A stretch of DNA of 64,000 bases from Algicella marina (GTDB lineage Bacteria; Pseudomonadota; Alphaproteobacteria; Rhodobacterales; Rhodobacteraceae): positions 3,456,501 through 3,520,500 of the forward strand of contig NZ_CP046620.1 in assembly GCF_009931615.1 (NCBI RefSeq), read 5' to 3'. A program made the translations under genes and the position numbers. A model generated the notes under the pieces. That model worked only from the letters and a program-made list of their open reading frames with translations, was not told where the DNA came from and did no database searches. Positions 51,728-61,097 of this stretch are shown here, piece by piece. Within the stretch, counting starts at the first letter, position 1. The number at the start of each line of letters is the position of its first letter.

Positions 51728-54427
51728 TCAGGAGGCGGGCAACTGCCTCCTGATCACGGCGCCTTTGGCTGGCCGCAGGGTCAGTCGGAAATGCGCACCG
51801 CCGTCTGAGGGCACAAGGTCCAGTTCTCCCCCGAGATTGCGCATGATTTCGCGGCTGATCGGCAGCCCCAGACCAGCCGAACCCGCCAGCGTCATCTCGT
51901 CGAGCCTCGCGAACTTCTCGAACACGCGAGAATGGTCGTCATCTCGGATGCCCGGGCCGTTGTCGCGGATGTGAATGAAGATCGTATCCGCCTGATTTTC
52001 TGCAGAAATCTGTATTTCCGGCTGTTCGCTGACCCCATATTTTACGGCATTGGAAATCAGGTTGATGATCACTTGTGCCAGTCGATCGAAATCCGCCTGC
52101 ACCTGCGTTTCCATGTTCTCCGGCAGGACGGTCAGCCGGACGCCGGCACCGTGGCGCAGCCCTTCGGAGCTTGCGGCGGCTGTTTCGACGACATCGCGCA
52201 GGCATACCGGGGAGATATCCAGCCGCGCGCGGCCACTCTCCAGGAAACTCAGATCGAGGATTTCGTCCAGAAGCCGCGTAAGTCGCTGGCTTTCCTCATG
52301 AATGATGCCGAGAAAACGGCTGGCATCGTCTTGGGTCAGATCCGTGCCGCTGCGCAGGATTTCGGCGAACGAGCGGATTGAGGTCATCGGCGTGCGCAAC
52401 TCGTGACTCACTTGCGAAAGAAAGGCATCCTTCTGGGCACTGATTTCCCGCAAGCGGGTATTGGCCTTGCGCAGTTCCGCCGCTGTTTCCTCCAGTTCCG
52501 TGGACTGCCGCTCCAGCCTGTGAGAATATTCCACGATCTGGGCGGTTTCGTCCGCCATTTCAATCAGTTGGTCGACCGAAATTTGACCGCCCTGGGTGAT
52601 CTGGCTGACCATGGCATGGGCGGAGGCGGAGCCGACGGAGCCGGAAAGCACCCGTTCCACCTGAGCTATAAGGGCATCATCGGCATCGGGCAGACCATTG
52701 GCCTTGCCCTGCGCGGCCGCGACGCTGGTGAAGAGGGAGTGTGCCGTGACAGTGCCGAGAATCCTTTGCGCCAGCGTGAAGAGGTCCTCGGAAGTGGCGG
52801 AGCGCCCGGTAACCAAACTGGCCGGCCCCTGCGCAAATATGTCAACGAAAGCAGCCCCCTGTACCTGTTCCAGCGGCCGTCCGCTCGTGAAGAGCGACAC
52901 GAGGACGAAGGCAAGTGTATTGAGCGTTATCGACCAGTAGACGGAGTGCACGAGTGGATCTTCGAAATCGAGCCGGAACAGCGCTTGCGGCCGCAGGATC
53001 TCGATGCCAAAAATACCGTTTTCGATCATGCTTCTTGTCAGGACGAACTCGCCTTCGAAACTGGGCAGGAAGAGCGTGTAGGCCCACACCGTGAAGCCGG
53101 TGCAGATGCCGGTTATGGCACCGGCACGGTTGGCGCCACGCCAGTAGACCCCGCCGATCAGGCTGGGAAAGATCTGTGCGATCCCGGCGAAGGCGATCAG
53201 GCCGATGGACGCAAGGGCACCGCTTCCGCCCGTGACGAGGAAGTAGACGTATCCGAGCAACAGGATCAACGCGATCGAGACGCGGCGGCTGGTGAGTACC
53301 ATGCTGCGTACGTCGCCCGATGTCTGGATGCGTTCACGGTTCATTTTCAACCAGATCGGCACCGCGATGTGGTTAGATATCATTGTGCTGAGAGCGATGG
53401 CCGAGACGATAACCATGGATGTCGCTGCCGAAAAGCCACCGAGAAAGGCCAGCAGCGCCAATGCGTCCTGTCCCTGAGAGAGTGGTACGGTCAGCACGAA
53501 GAGATCCGGGTTGGCCCCTTCCGGCAAAAGGGCCGAGCCCGAGAGGGCGATGGGCAGGACGAAGAGAGAAATCAGGAACAGGTAGCCTGGAAACGCCCAT
53601 GCAGCCGTAGCCAGATGCCGCTCGTCACTGTTCTCGACCACCAGCACCTGAAACATGCGCGGAAGGCAGATCACTGCGGTTGCAGAAAGGAAGGTCAGGG
53701 TCACCCAGCGTGGCGTGAACACAGTGTCTTCCAAGTGTGCGTACGTAGACAGTTCACTGCTGTCAGGCATCGCTTTCAGGCCCCAAACGACAAAAATGCC
53801 GACCGCAAGTACCGCGACGAGTTTGATCACCGCTTCCACGGCGATAGCGGTCACGACCCCGTGGTGCCGTTCGTTGGCGTCGATGCTGCGGGTTCCGAAC
53901 AGGATGGCGAAGATGGCAAGGCCGAGGGCCAGCCAGAAGGCCGTCAGGCGCACGGCGTCGCTCGTTTCCGTTGTCGGGGTGGCCGTCAAGACCGAGATGG
54001 ACAGGGTAAGTGATTGAAGCTGAAGGGCGATATACGGCGTTGTTGCGATCACCGCGAGCAGGGTGACGATAACGCCGAGTGTCGCGCTTTTCCCGTAGCG
54101 GGAGGAGATGAGATCGGCGATGGATGTGATCCGCTGCGTCTGGCCGATGCGCACGAGTTTGCGAAGAAGGGCCCACCACGCGAAGAAGACGAGCGACGGC
54201 CCGGTGTAGATCGTTACAAATTCCAGACCGTTGCGTGCTGCGGAGCCTACAGCACCATAGAATGTCCAGCCGGTGCAATAGACGGAGAGTGACAAGGTAT
54301 AGACTGTCGGAGAGCGGATCCAGCCAAGCCGCCCCGCCGCCGCACGGCGTTCCGCCCAGAAAGCGATGGCGAACAGGAAGATCGCGTAGGCGAGGCAGAC
54401 GGCCGCCAGCCCGTTCCACGTGAGCAC
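51728..54427 (-). CDS. Sodium:solute symporter-family histidine kinase (CrbS/CbrA-like)
   Basis: An 899-residue fusion: an N-terminal SSF (SLC5-like) domain with about 13 membrane helices (residues 1-~500), a linker with a short coiled coil (LERQSTELEETAAELRKANTRL), and a C-terminal HisKA/HATPase pair. The phospho-His is H675 in VSHELRTP; N box INLISNAVKYG, G1 DNGPGI, G2 SAGLGLPIS. No REC or PAS domain is obvious. Relatives (CrbS, CbrA) couple solute sensing to acetate or histidine/carbon use. It is the last gene of a set with a small membrane protein and REC-only regulator. Confidence 0.9.
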   Translation of the reverse strand: MLTWNGLAAVCLAYAIFLFAIAFWAERRAAAGRLGWIRSPTVYTLSLSVYCTGWTFYGAVGSAARNGLEFVTIYTGPSLVFFAWWALLRKLVRIGQTQRITSIADLISSRYGKSATLGVIVTLLAVIATTPYIALQLQSLTLSISVLTATPTTETSDAVRLTAFWLALGLAIFAILFGTRSIDANERHHGVVTAIAVEAVIKLVAVLAVGIFVVWGLKAMPDSSELSTYAHLEDTVFTPRWVTLTFLSATAVICLPRMFQVLVVENSDERHLATAAWAFPGYLFLISLFVLPIALSGSALLPEGANPDLFVLTVPLSQGQDALALLAFLGGFSAATSMVIVSAIALSTMISNHIAVPIWLKMNRERIQTSGDVRSMVLTSRRVSIALILLLGYVYFLVTGGSGALASIGLIAFAGIAQIFPSLIGGVYWRGANRAGAITGICTGFTVWAYTLFLPSFEGEFVLTRSMIENGIFGIEILRPQALFRLDFEDPLVHSVYWSITLNTLAFVLVSLFTSGRPLEQVQGAAFVDIFAQGPASLVTGRSATSEDLFTLAQRILGTVTAHSLFTSVAAAQGKANGLPDADDALIAQVERVLSGSVGSASAHAMVSQITQGGQISVDQLIEMADETAQIVEYSHRLERQSTELEETAAELRKANTRLREISAQKDAFLSQVSHELRTPMTSIRSFAEILRSGTDLTQDDASRFLGIIHEESQRLTRLLDEILDLSFLESGRARLDISPVCLRDVVETAAASSEGLRHGAGVRLTVLPENMETQVQADFDRLAQVIINLISNAVKYGVSEQPEIQISAENQADTIFIHIRDNGPGIRDDDHSRVFEKFARLDEMTLAGSAGLGLPISREIMRNLGGELDLVPSDGGAHFRLTLRPAKGAVIRRQLPAS

Positions 54428-54430
54428 TGG

Positions 54431-54667
54431 TCAGCGTCCGCCGGATCGTGGGGGGGTGCGCGAAAACCGGATCGTCAACAGGATAAGCAGTGCCCACGAA
54501 GTGAAAATGTAGACATAGTTCACCGGTACGCCCGCAATGGCTTCCAACCCGGTCAGGGCATTCATGACAGGCGAGGCGAGAAGGAACACGCCAAGAACCG
54601 GTATGGCGCGGGCGCGGTCTTCCCGTTTGCGTCGCGTAGCCTGTTCCGACTTCGGTGGTTGTGACAT
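54431..54667 (-). CDS. Small membrane protein of the SSF-kinase set
   Basis: A 78-residue protein: a charged N-terminus (residues 1-22, MSQPPKSEQATRRKRED) and two predicted membrane helices (about 24-45 and 50-68). It lies between the response regulator (1 bp gap) and the SSF-kinase (3 bp gap), which argues for a functional subunit. I do not recognise the family. It may be the small companion of SSF proteins, analogous to DUF485 or DUF4212 partners of solute symporters. Confidence 0.75.
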   Translation of the reverse strand: MSQPPKSEQATRRKREDRARAIPVLGVFLLASPVMNALTGLEAIAGVPVNYVYIFTSWALLILLTIRFSRTPPRSGGR

Positions 54668-54668
54668 T

Positions 54669-55034
54669 TTACGCCTCAACCAGCTTGCGGACGGTCTCAA
54701 TGACAGCCGCGTTCGAGAAAGGCTTGGTCATGAAGGCAGTGACGCCAAGTTCTTCCGCCGTCTTTCTGTCCTGCGACTGGCCCTTCGCGGTCAGCATCAG
54801 GACTGGGAGGCTCTGGAAAGCGCCCGCGCGCATGTCGCGAAGGATGTCGAAGCCGGAGCGATTTGGCAGCATGACGTCCAGGATAACCAGATCGGCGCGG
54901 CTTTTTGAAATTCGGCTGATAGCATTGGCACCATCTGCCTCCAATTCAACGTCGAAGCCGGCGTGCCCCAGAAGAAACTCCAATGCACTCGCGATATTGG
55001 GTTCGTCCTCGACAATAAGAACCCGCCTGTTCAC
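54669..55034 (-). CDS. Single-domain response regulator
   Basis: A 121-residue receiver domain. The acidic pocket is E9-D10, phospho-acceptor D53 (LVILDVMLPNRSG), and K104 in MTKPF. No output domain follows, so it probably acts by protein interaction or phosphorelay, perhaps towards another regulator. It is first in the set upstream of the SSF-kinase. Confidence 0.9.
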   Translation of the reverse strand: MNRRVLIVEDEPNIASALEFLLGHAGFDVELEADGANAISRISKSRADLVILDVMLPNRSGFDILRDMRAGAFQSLPVLMLTAKGQSQDRKTAEELGVTAFMTKPFSNAAVIETVRKLVEA

Positions 55035-55117
55035 TCCACACTCTCCCTTTTCCTGCGGCTATTCTGCCGCATGGTTGCTGAACGATAGCGATTGAGGTGC
55101 AGGTTTGTCACGGTTTT

Positions 55118-56455
55118 TCACGCCTTGATCAATTGGGCGGAAATGCGGGACTGGCAGTTGGTTCTGGTGCAGATACGGCATGCTGTGCCGACCGATCGGG
55201 AACTGGCGGGAAGTGTTCCGAATGGATTGTTCTCGGCGCTGACGAGAAGCATGGAAGATATGAGATCGCCGGGTCCCCCCAGGGTGCTGCTCGGGCGCGG
55301 CGAAGCATGGGTGATTGCCACGAACGTCTGGCCGTTGTCATGAGCAATTGTGGAGGCCTGAACCTGACCTGTCTGGGCGAAGGCCGCGAAAATCGGCCAA
55401 AGCGGGCAGGCATTGCCGTGGCGTGGCATGGCAAATCCGGGCAGAGGTTGCCGAAACAGCGGATAGCCGGAAGCACTGACCGTAAGCAGTCCGAAACGCG
55501 GCGCCCCTATCCATGTCCGCCGGAGACATGCCAGCCGCCTGAATACGGCATGCAGCGGTGCATTGAACCGCATCGACAGCGAAAGCGGATCATAGGCGCA
55601 TTCCGCCGCCGCCGCCGCAAATACCTGCAGTGGCATGGTGTGTGCATCGACAGCATATGTGCGCAGGAACGAGACGGCGAGGTCATGGGAAATGTCCGTC
55701 AGACCCGGCTCCTCGACCATCATTGCGGAGATGGCGACATCCAGTTCCGCGGCTGCCGTCGTTGCGTTTTTCTCTGTCAGCGCTTCGGCGGCCTCGTCCA
55801 GCGCCTCGAATGTGAAGGCATTTCTCGTCAGGAATTGGTCCACCGCCTCCTCAGCTGTGGCAGCACCGGCGACGCCGGAGCCTGCACGCGCAAGATAGTC
55901 TGCAAGATCCTCGGCCGTTGCTGACAGCCGGATGCTTTCGGCATGCAGGTTTGCGTAAAAACTTTTCCGCTGATCCTCCGGAATGGTATCAACTTGCGTC
56001 AGGATCGCAGCTGTGGACCGGATGGCCGTAACGTTGGAAAGTATTCCGTGCACGGTTTCCGAGAGGAAGGGATCGTGGGTGAGCCGGTCCGACAGCGCGG
56101 TGATCACGGCCTCCTGATCACGAATTCGGCGGGTGAGTTCGGTAACGTGCTCTGCCCAGACTGGAAAGCGTGCCGCCAGATCTTCTGGCGGTTCCAGCGT
56201 CTGTGAGGACGCGGACACGGTCTCCTGCAATTCGGTCAGCAGCCCGGGGTTTCCACCTTCTGCCAGCGCCGAGGAACGGGTTTCCAGCGCCTCGGCGATC
56301 GCATTGAGAATCTGGCCGCCGATGGAGCGCTTGTTGTGTTCGATGAGGTTGAGGTAGGACGGCGAAATACCCACCGCATGCGCCAGAGCGGTCTGGCTCA
56401 TTCCGGAACGACGCCGGACTTCCCGAATTCTACTACCTACGAGCGAGTTTGCCAC
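55118..56455 (-). CDS. XRE/ScfR-like regulator (short-chain fatty acyl regulator family)
   Basis: A 445-residue regulator. N-terminal HTH: GSRIREVRRRSGMSQTALAHAVGISPSYLNLIEHNKRSIGG, in three pieces (residues ~6-45). The C-terminal half matches DUF2083 (GNACPLWPIF, then CRICTRTNCQSR near the end), the acyl-CoA-sensing region of RamB/ScfR proteins. The middle (residues ~135-185) lacks the HExxH of the usual IrrE-like domain and resembles a histidine-kinase DHp helix pair. I use GTG 56455; TTG 56470 is an alternative. Divergent from the ABC operon. Confidence 0.85.
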   Translation of the reverse strand: MANSLVGSRIREVRRRSGMSQTALAHAVGISPSYLNLIEHNKRSIGGQILNAIAEALETRSSALAEGGNPGLLTELQETVSASSQTLEPPEDLAARFPVWAEHVTELTRRIRDQEAVITALSDRLTHDPFLSETVHGILSNVTAIRSTAAILTQVDTIPEDQRKSFYANLHAESIRLSATAEDLADYLARAGSGVAGAATAEEAVDQFLTRNAFTFEALDEAAEALTEKNATTAAAELDVAISAMMVEEPGLTDISHDLAVSFLRTYAVDAHTMPLQVFAAAAAECAYDPLSLSMRFNAPLHAVFRRLACLRRTWIGAPRFGLLTVSASGYPLFRQPLPGFAMPRHGNACPLWPIFAAFAQTGQVQASTIAHDNGQTFVAITHASPRPSSTLGGPGDLISSMLLVSAENNPFGTLPASSRSVGTACRICTRTNCQSRISAQLIKA

Positions 56456-56671
56456 GAGCGATTTACTCAATCAAAACAAGGCGAAATTCTGACAATTGTG
56501 CGGCGCAAGGTAAAAAATTTACATTTTTGCATTGCGATATGGAAAAATATTTACAAAAAAAATTAGTATTTGCAATGGTTTATTGCGAAATTTACGTTTT
56601 GCCGCCATCCTATCCATGGGTAAAAATGCCCGCGCCTTCGGGTGAATAGACTTTTCCTTGGGAGGACCCAT
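56456..56671. other. AT-rich divergent promoter region with operator-like repeats
   Basis: This 216-bp gap between the ScfR-like gene and the ABC operon is clearly AT-richer than its surroundings. It holds GCGAAATT at 56481-56488 and 56585-56592, TTTTTGCATTGCGATAT at 56524-56540, and the imperfect inverted pair ATTTGCAAT/ATTGCGAAAT at 56568-56591. The TTTGCAA cores recall RamB operators. No gene is seen. Confidence 0.5.
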
Positions 56672-58027
56672 ATGTCTGATTTCAAACTGAACCGTCGTGG
56701 CTTGCTCAAGTCCGGCGCCGTTATGGGCGCTGGTCTCGCAATGCCCACGGTGTTTGCAGGCCGCCTTGCCGCAGACAGCCATGCTTATTTGAACGCGCCG
56801 ACGGGAAACACCGTGACGCTCGGTTTCAACGTTCCGCAATCCGGCCCATATGCCGATGAGGGCGCTGACGAACTCCGCGCCTACCAGCTCGCAGTCAAAC
56901 ACCTGAATGGTGAAGGCGACGGCGGCATGATGAGTACGTTCTCTTCGAAAGCCCTGAAGGGCAACGGTGTTCTCGGCAAGAAGGTCGAGTACGTCACGGG
57001 TGACACGCAAACCAAATCAGATGCGGCCCGTGCTTCCGCCAAATCCATGATCGAAAAAGACGGCGCCATCATGATCACCGGCGGTTCGTCGTCCGGCGTG
57101 GCTGTTGCCGTTCAGGGGCTTTGCCAGGAAGCCGGCGTGATCTTCATGGCCGGTCTTACGCACTCCAACGACACGACGGGCAAGGACAAGAAGGCGAACG
57201 GTTTCCGTCACTTCTTCAACGCCTACATGTCCGCAGCCGCACTGGCCCCCGTGCTTGCCAGCCGCTACGGCACCGATCGCAAGGCCTATCACCTGACGGC
57301 TGACTACACCTGGGGCTGGACTCAGCAGGAGTCGATCGCTGCTGCGACCGAAGAGACTGGCTGGGAAACGGTCAACAACGTACTGACGCCGCTGACCGCG
57401 ACGGACTTCTCTTCCTACATTGCGCCGGTCCTGAACTCGGGTGCCGATGTGCTGGTTCTGAACCACTACGGCGGGAACATGGTGAACTCTCTCACCAACG
57501 CCGTACAGTTCGGTCTCCGCGGCAAGCAGGTTAACGGCAAGAACTTCGAGATCGTCGTTCCGCTGTACTCGCGTTTGATGGCACGTGGTGCCGGCGCTGC
57601 GGTCAAGGGCATCCTTGGTTCCACCAACTGGCACTGGTCGCTTACGGATGAGGGCTCTCAGGCCTTCGTGAAATCCTTCGGCACCGAGTACGGCTTCCCG
57701 CCGTCACAGGCGGCGCACACCTGCTACGTGCAGACGCTGCTCTATGCGGATGCGGCGGAACGTGCGGGCACGTTCAACCCGTGCGGCATCGGCGAAGCGC
57801 TCGAAGGCTTCACCTTCGATGGCCTCGGCAACGGTCCGACCGAGTATCGCGCCGAAGACCACCAGTGCTTCAAGGATGTTCTGGTTGTGCAGGGTAAGGA
57901 AAACCCGACCTCGGAGTTCGACGTTCTCGAAGTCGTCGAAGTCACCCCGCGTGCACAGGTCGAGTACCCGGCCGATCACCCGATGTTCGCCGGTGGCGAT
58001 CTCGGTAGCTGCAACCCGGGCGCTTGA
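56672..58027 (+). CDS. LIV-type ABC transporter substrate-binding protein
   Basis: A 451-residue periplasmic binding protein of the branched-chain amino acid/urea/amide superfamily. The leader has a twin-arginine signal NRRGLLKSGAVMG (residues 7-19). The mature domain opens TVTLGFNVPQSGPYADEGADELRAYQLA; GGSSSGVAVAVQGLCQEAGV and DYTWGWTQQESIA are typical. It is longer than LivK (~365) and nearer UrtA/FmdD size. GGGAGGA precedes ATG 56672. Its ligand is not readable; context suggests a short-chain carboxylate or related compound. Confidence 0.9.
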   Translation: MSDFKLNRRGLLKSGAVMGAGLAMPTVFAGRLAADSHAYLNAPTGNTVTLGFNVPQSGPYADEGADELRAYQLAVKHLNGEGDGGMMSTFSSKALKGNGVLGKKVEYVTGDTQTKSDAARASAKSMIEKDGAIMITGGSSSGVAVAVQGLCQEAGVIFMAGLTHSNDTTGKDKKANGFRHFFNAYMSAAALAPVLASRYGTDRKAYHLTADYTWGWTQQESIAAATEETGWETVNNVLTPLTATDFSSYIAPVLNSGADVLVLNHYGGNMVNSLTNAVQFGLRGKQVNGKNFEIVVPLYSRLMARGAGAAVKGILGSTNWHWSLTDEGSQAFVKSFGTEYGFPPSQAAHTCYVQTLLYADAAERAGTFNPCGIGEALEGFTFDGLGNGPTEYRAEDHQCFKDVLVVQGKENPTSEFDVLEVVEVTPRAQVEYPADHPMFAGGDLGSCNPGA

Positions 58028-58048
58028 TCACAGAGATCTGAAACATGG

Positions 58049-58074
58049 AACCCGGCCAGTCTTCTGGCCGGGTT
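58049..58074 (+). terminator. Intercistronic hairpin after the binding-protein gene
   Basis: AACCCGGCCAG-TCTT-CTGGCCGGGTT is a perfect 11-bp stem with a 4-nt loop, 21 bp after the stop, followed by TCTGAAC. It likely acts as a partial terminator or mRNA 3' stabiliser, letting binding protein exceed permease levels. Confidence 0.7.
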
Positions 58075-58109
58075 TCTGAACCATATAATAATCGGTTGGA
58101 GGAAGAGAC

Positions 58110-59153
58110 ATGGACGCGGTCCTGTTGCAGGTACTGAACGGGCTCGACAAAGGCAGCGCCTATGCGCTTATCGCGCTTGGTCTGACCCTGATTTTTGGCA
58201 CGCTCGGCGTGGTCAACTTCGCCCATGGGGCACTCTTCATGATCGGTGCCTTCTGCGCCGTCACATTGAACCGCATCCTGAATATCAACTCGATCACACT
58301 GGATCCAGAGAGAACGGACTTCCTCGGCAATCCACTTCAGATCAAGACACCTTATGTCGAGAAGTGGTTTGGCAGTTTCGGATCGTGGATGATCGAGTAT
58401 TCGGTACCGCTCGCAATTCTTCTGGCCATACCTGTAATGCTCATCGCCGGCATGGTGATGGAGCGTGGGTTGATCAAGCACTTCTACAAGAGGCCACATG
58501 CGGATCAGATCCTCGTAACCTTCGGTCTGGCCATTGTCCTTCAGGAGATCGTCAAGTCGTACTTCGGCGCGAATCCCATCAGCCAGGCAGCGCCGTCTGC
58601 GGTCGCCGGATCGATGGACCTGGGTGTCCTCATTGGATTTGCCGAAAACGCAATCATCTATCCCTACTGGCGCCTGATCTACTTTGCATTTGCAGCCACT
58701 CTGATCGGAGGCGTGTTCTGTTTCCTGCAGTTCACCACGTTCGGAATGGTTGTCCGTGCCGGCATGGCAGATCGAGAAACGGTCGGACTGCTCGGCATCA
58801 ACATCGATAAACGGTTCACATGGATGTTTGGCCTTGCCGCTGTCGTCACGGGTGCTGCCGGGGTGATGTACACGCCGATCCTGCCACCCAACTACCATCA
58901 GGGCATGGATTTCCTCGTGCTCAGCTTCGTCGTGGTCGTCGTCGGCGGCATGGGCTCTCTGCCCGGTGCTGTACTTGCCGGTTTCATGCTGGGAATCCTT
59001 GAGAGTTTCGCATCCATGCCGGAGGTCAAGGGCTTCTTCGAGGCGATCTTCCTGCCATCGATCGACCAGATTATCATTTATCTCGCGGCCGTGTTCGTGC
59101 TGCTTACCCGTCCCCGCGGCCTGCTTGGTCGCAAAGGTGTGATGGAGGACTGA
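58110..59153 (+). CDS. LIV-type ABC transporter permease (LivH-like)
   Basis: A 347-residue permease with about eight membrane helices. GSAYALIALGLTLIFGTLGVVNFAHGALFMIGAF is the hallmark (first 20 residues quoted in parts: GLTLIFGTLGVVNFAHG). VVVVGGMGSLPGAVLAGFMLG is the second signature. An extra loop (~residues 60-90) is longer than in LivH of E. coli. GGAGGAAG precedes the ATG. Second gene of the operon. Confidence 0.93.
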   Translation: MDAVLLQVLNGLDKGSAYALIALGLTLIFGTLGVVNFAHGALFMIGAFCAVTLNRILNINSITLDPERTDFLGNPLQIKTPYVEKWFGSFGSWMIEYSVPLAILLAIPVMLIAGMVMERGLIKHFYKRPHADQILVTFGLAIVLQEIVKSYFGANPISQAAPSAVAGSMDLGVLIGFAENAIIYPYWRLIYFAFAATLIGGVFCFLQFTTFGMVVRAGMADRETVGLLGINIDKRFTWMFGLAAVVTGAAGVMYTPILPPNYHQGMDFLVLSFVVVVVGGMGSLPGAVLAGFMLGILESFASMPEVKGFFEAIFLPSIDQIIIYLAAVFVLLTRPRGLLGRKGVMED

Positions 59154-59156
59154 GAC

Positions 59157-60326
59157 ATGTTTTCATCGAAACGCAACGACACGATCCTGATGATCGTTTT
59201 CACGATCATGGTTCTCGCTGGTCCGCTGATCCTCGCACCCTTTGGTGCGGGCTACCCGGATCTTCTGCAACGGTTCGCGATCTACGGCATCTTCGCTGTG
59301 GGCTTCAACATCCTCTTTGGCCTAACCGGTTATCTCTCGTTCGGCCACGCGGCGTTCCTCGGTGTCGGTTCCTACGCGGCGGTGTGGATGTTCAAGCTAT
59401 TGAACTACAACGTCATCCCCGCCCTGATCCTTGGAGTGCTGGTTTCGGCTGTGTTCGCGCTGATCATAGGCTACATTTCGCTGCGTCGTTCAGGCATCTA
59501 CTTCTCGATTTTGACGCTGGCGTTCGCGCAGATGAGCTATGCCATGGCCTACTCTGTCCTGACGCCAATCACCAACGGCGAAACCGGGCTTCAGGTTTAC
59601 ACTTCGGATCCACAATATCTCATGAGCGAAGGCAGCAAGCAGGTTCCGAACCTCTTCGGTCTGGCGATGAACAGCACCCAGAAGGTCGAGTTCCTTGGCA
59701 TGACGCTCCAGTTCAATGTCGGCTTCTACTTCGCCTCGTTCTTTCTGATCGCTTCTTTCTATCTGGCGATGCGAATATTCCGTTCGCCGTTTGGAATGAT
59801 GTTGCGCGCAATCAAGACGAACCAGAATCGTCTGAACTACACCGGCGTCAACACCAAGCCGTACACACTGGCGGCCTTCGTCATCTCCGGCATGTATGCC
59901 GGCCTTGCCGGAGCACTGCTGGCATGCATGGATCCTCTTGCCGGGGCGGAACGGATGCAGTGGACGGCCTCAGGCGAGGTGGTGCTGATGGTGATCCTTG
60001 GCGGCGCGGGTACATTGCTTGGCCCGGTACTCGGCGCTGGGTTCATCAAGTATTTCGAAAAGATCTTCTCGCGTATCGGTGACAACGTCCTTGAAGGCTG
60101 GTTTGCCTTTCTGCCGGAACCCATCGCCAACGCATTGGTCTGGCTTCTGGGCAACTTTGTCGGCGAAGGCTGGCACCTGACCCTGGGCTTGTTGTTCATG
60201 CTGATCGTGATCTTCCTGCCCGGCGGCCTGATCGACGGTGCTGCACGTCTCTGGCGGTATGCCACCGGGAAGTCGAAGTCGTCCAAATCCGCGGCGGATG
60301 GTTCCGCACCGGCGCCGGCAGAGTAA
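59157..60326 (+). CDS. LIV-type ABC transporter permease (LivM-like)
   Basis: A 389-residue permease with about ten helices. [24 protein letters not shown] is the family core ([14 protein letters not shown]), and [19 protein letters not shown] the second. A Ser/Lys/Ala-rich C-terminal tail is cytoplasmic. It begins 3 bp after the LivH-like stop and is followed 12 bp later by the first ATPase gene. Confidence 0.93.
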   Translation: MFSSKRNDTILMIVFTIMVLAGPLILAPFGAGYPDLLQRFAIYGIFAVGFNILFGLTGYLSFGHAAFLGVGSYAAVWMFKLLNYNVIPALILGVLVSAVFALIIGYISLRRSGIYFSILTLAFAQMSYAMAYSVLTPITNGETGLQVYTSDPQYLMSEGSKQVPNLFGLAMNSTQKVEFLGMTLQFNVGFYFASFFLIASFYLAMRIFRSPFGMMLRAIKTNQNRLNYTGVNTKPYTLAAFVISGMYAGLAGALLACMDPLAGAERMQWTASGEVVLMVILGGAGTLLGPVLGAGFIKYFEKIFSRIGDNVLEGWFAFLPEPIANALVWLLGNFVGEGWHLTLGLLFMLIVIFLPGGLIDGAARLWRYATGKSKSSKSAADGSAPAPAE

Positions 60327-60338
60327 GGAGACAGGACA

Positions 60339-61097
60339 ATGGGAATTCTCGAAGTCCAGAACGTCAACAAGCGTTTCGGCGGCTTGCAGGCGCTGAACAA
60401 CGTCAACCTCAACGTTGAGGAAGGCAGCGTTCATGCCATCATCGGCCCGAACGGTGCGGGCAAGTCGACCTTGCTCAACTGTTTTGTGGGCCGTCTGACG
60501 CCCGACACCGGCAGTGTGATGTTCAACGGCCAGAGCCTGCTTGGCATCAAGCCGCATGAAATCAACCAGACGGGCGTTTCCCGTGTTTTCCAGACACCCG
60601 AAATCTTCACGGATCTTACCGTGCTGGAAAACGTCATGATCCCGGCGTTCGCCAAACGCGATGGCGCCTACAAGCTTAACCCATTCAAGCGCGTCCGCGA
60701 GGAAGCCGAAGTCCGCGATGCCGCAGAGGAAGTGCTGGTGGATGTCGGACTTCAGGACAAGAAAAACATGACGGCCGCAGAGATGAGCCGGGGAGACAAA
60801 AGGCGGCTGGAAATGGCCATGTGTCTCGTGCAGGATCCCAAACTCCTGCTTCTTGATGAACCAACTGCCGGGATGGCGCGGGCAGATACCAACCGCACCA
60901 TCGACCTGTTGAAACACATCGGCGAGACGCGTGGCATTACCAAAGTCGTCATTGAGCATGACATGCATGTTGTCTTTTCTCTGGCCGACAAGATCAGCGT
61001 GCTGGCGCAGGGGACTGTGCTGGTCGAAGACAAACCGGAAAACATCAAGGGCCATCCAAAGGTCCGCGAAGCCTACCTCGGGGAGGCACAGGTATGA
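60339..61097 (+). CDS. LIV-type ABC transporter ATP-binding protein (LivG-like)
   Basis: A 252-residue ATPase. Walker A is GPNGAGKST (about residues 37-45), Walker B LLLLDEPTAGM. The ABC signature is MSRGDKRRLE instead of LSGGQ, an atypical form seen in some UrtD/amide-type ATPases. VFQTPEIFTDLTVLENVM is the Q loop. AAGGAG precedes the ATG. Confidence 0.92.
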   Translation: MGILEVQNVNKRFGGLQALNNVNLNVEEGSVHAIIGPNGAGKSTLLNCFVGRLTPDTGSVMFNGQSLLGIKPHEINQTGVSRVFQTPEIFTDLTVLENVMIPAFAKRDGAYKLNPFKRVREEAEVRDAAEEVLVDVGLQDKKNMTAAEMSRGDKRRLEMAMCLVQDPKLLLLDEPTAGMARADTNRTIDLLKHIGETRGITKVVIEHDMHVVFSLADKISVLAQGTVLVEDKPENIKGHPKVREAYLGEAQV

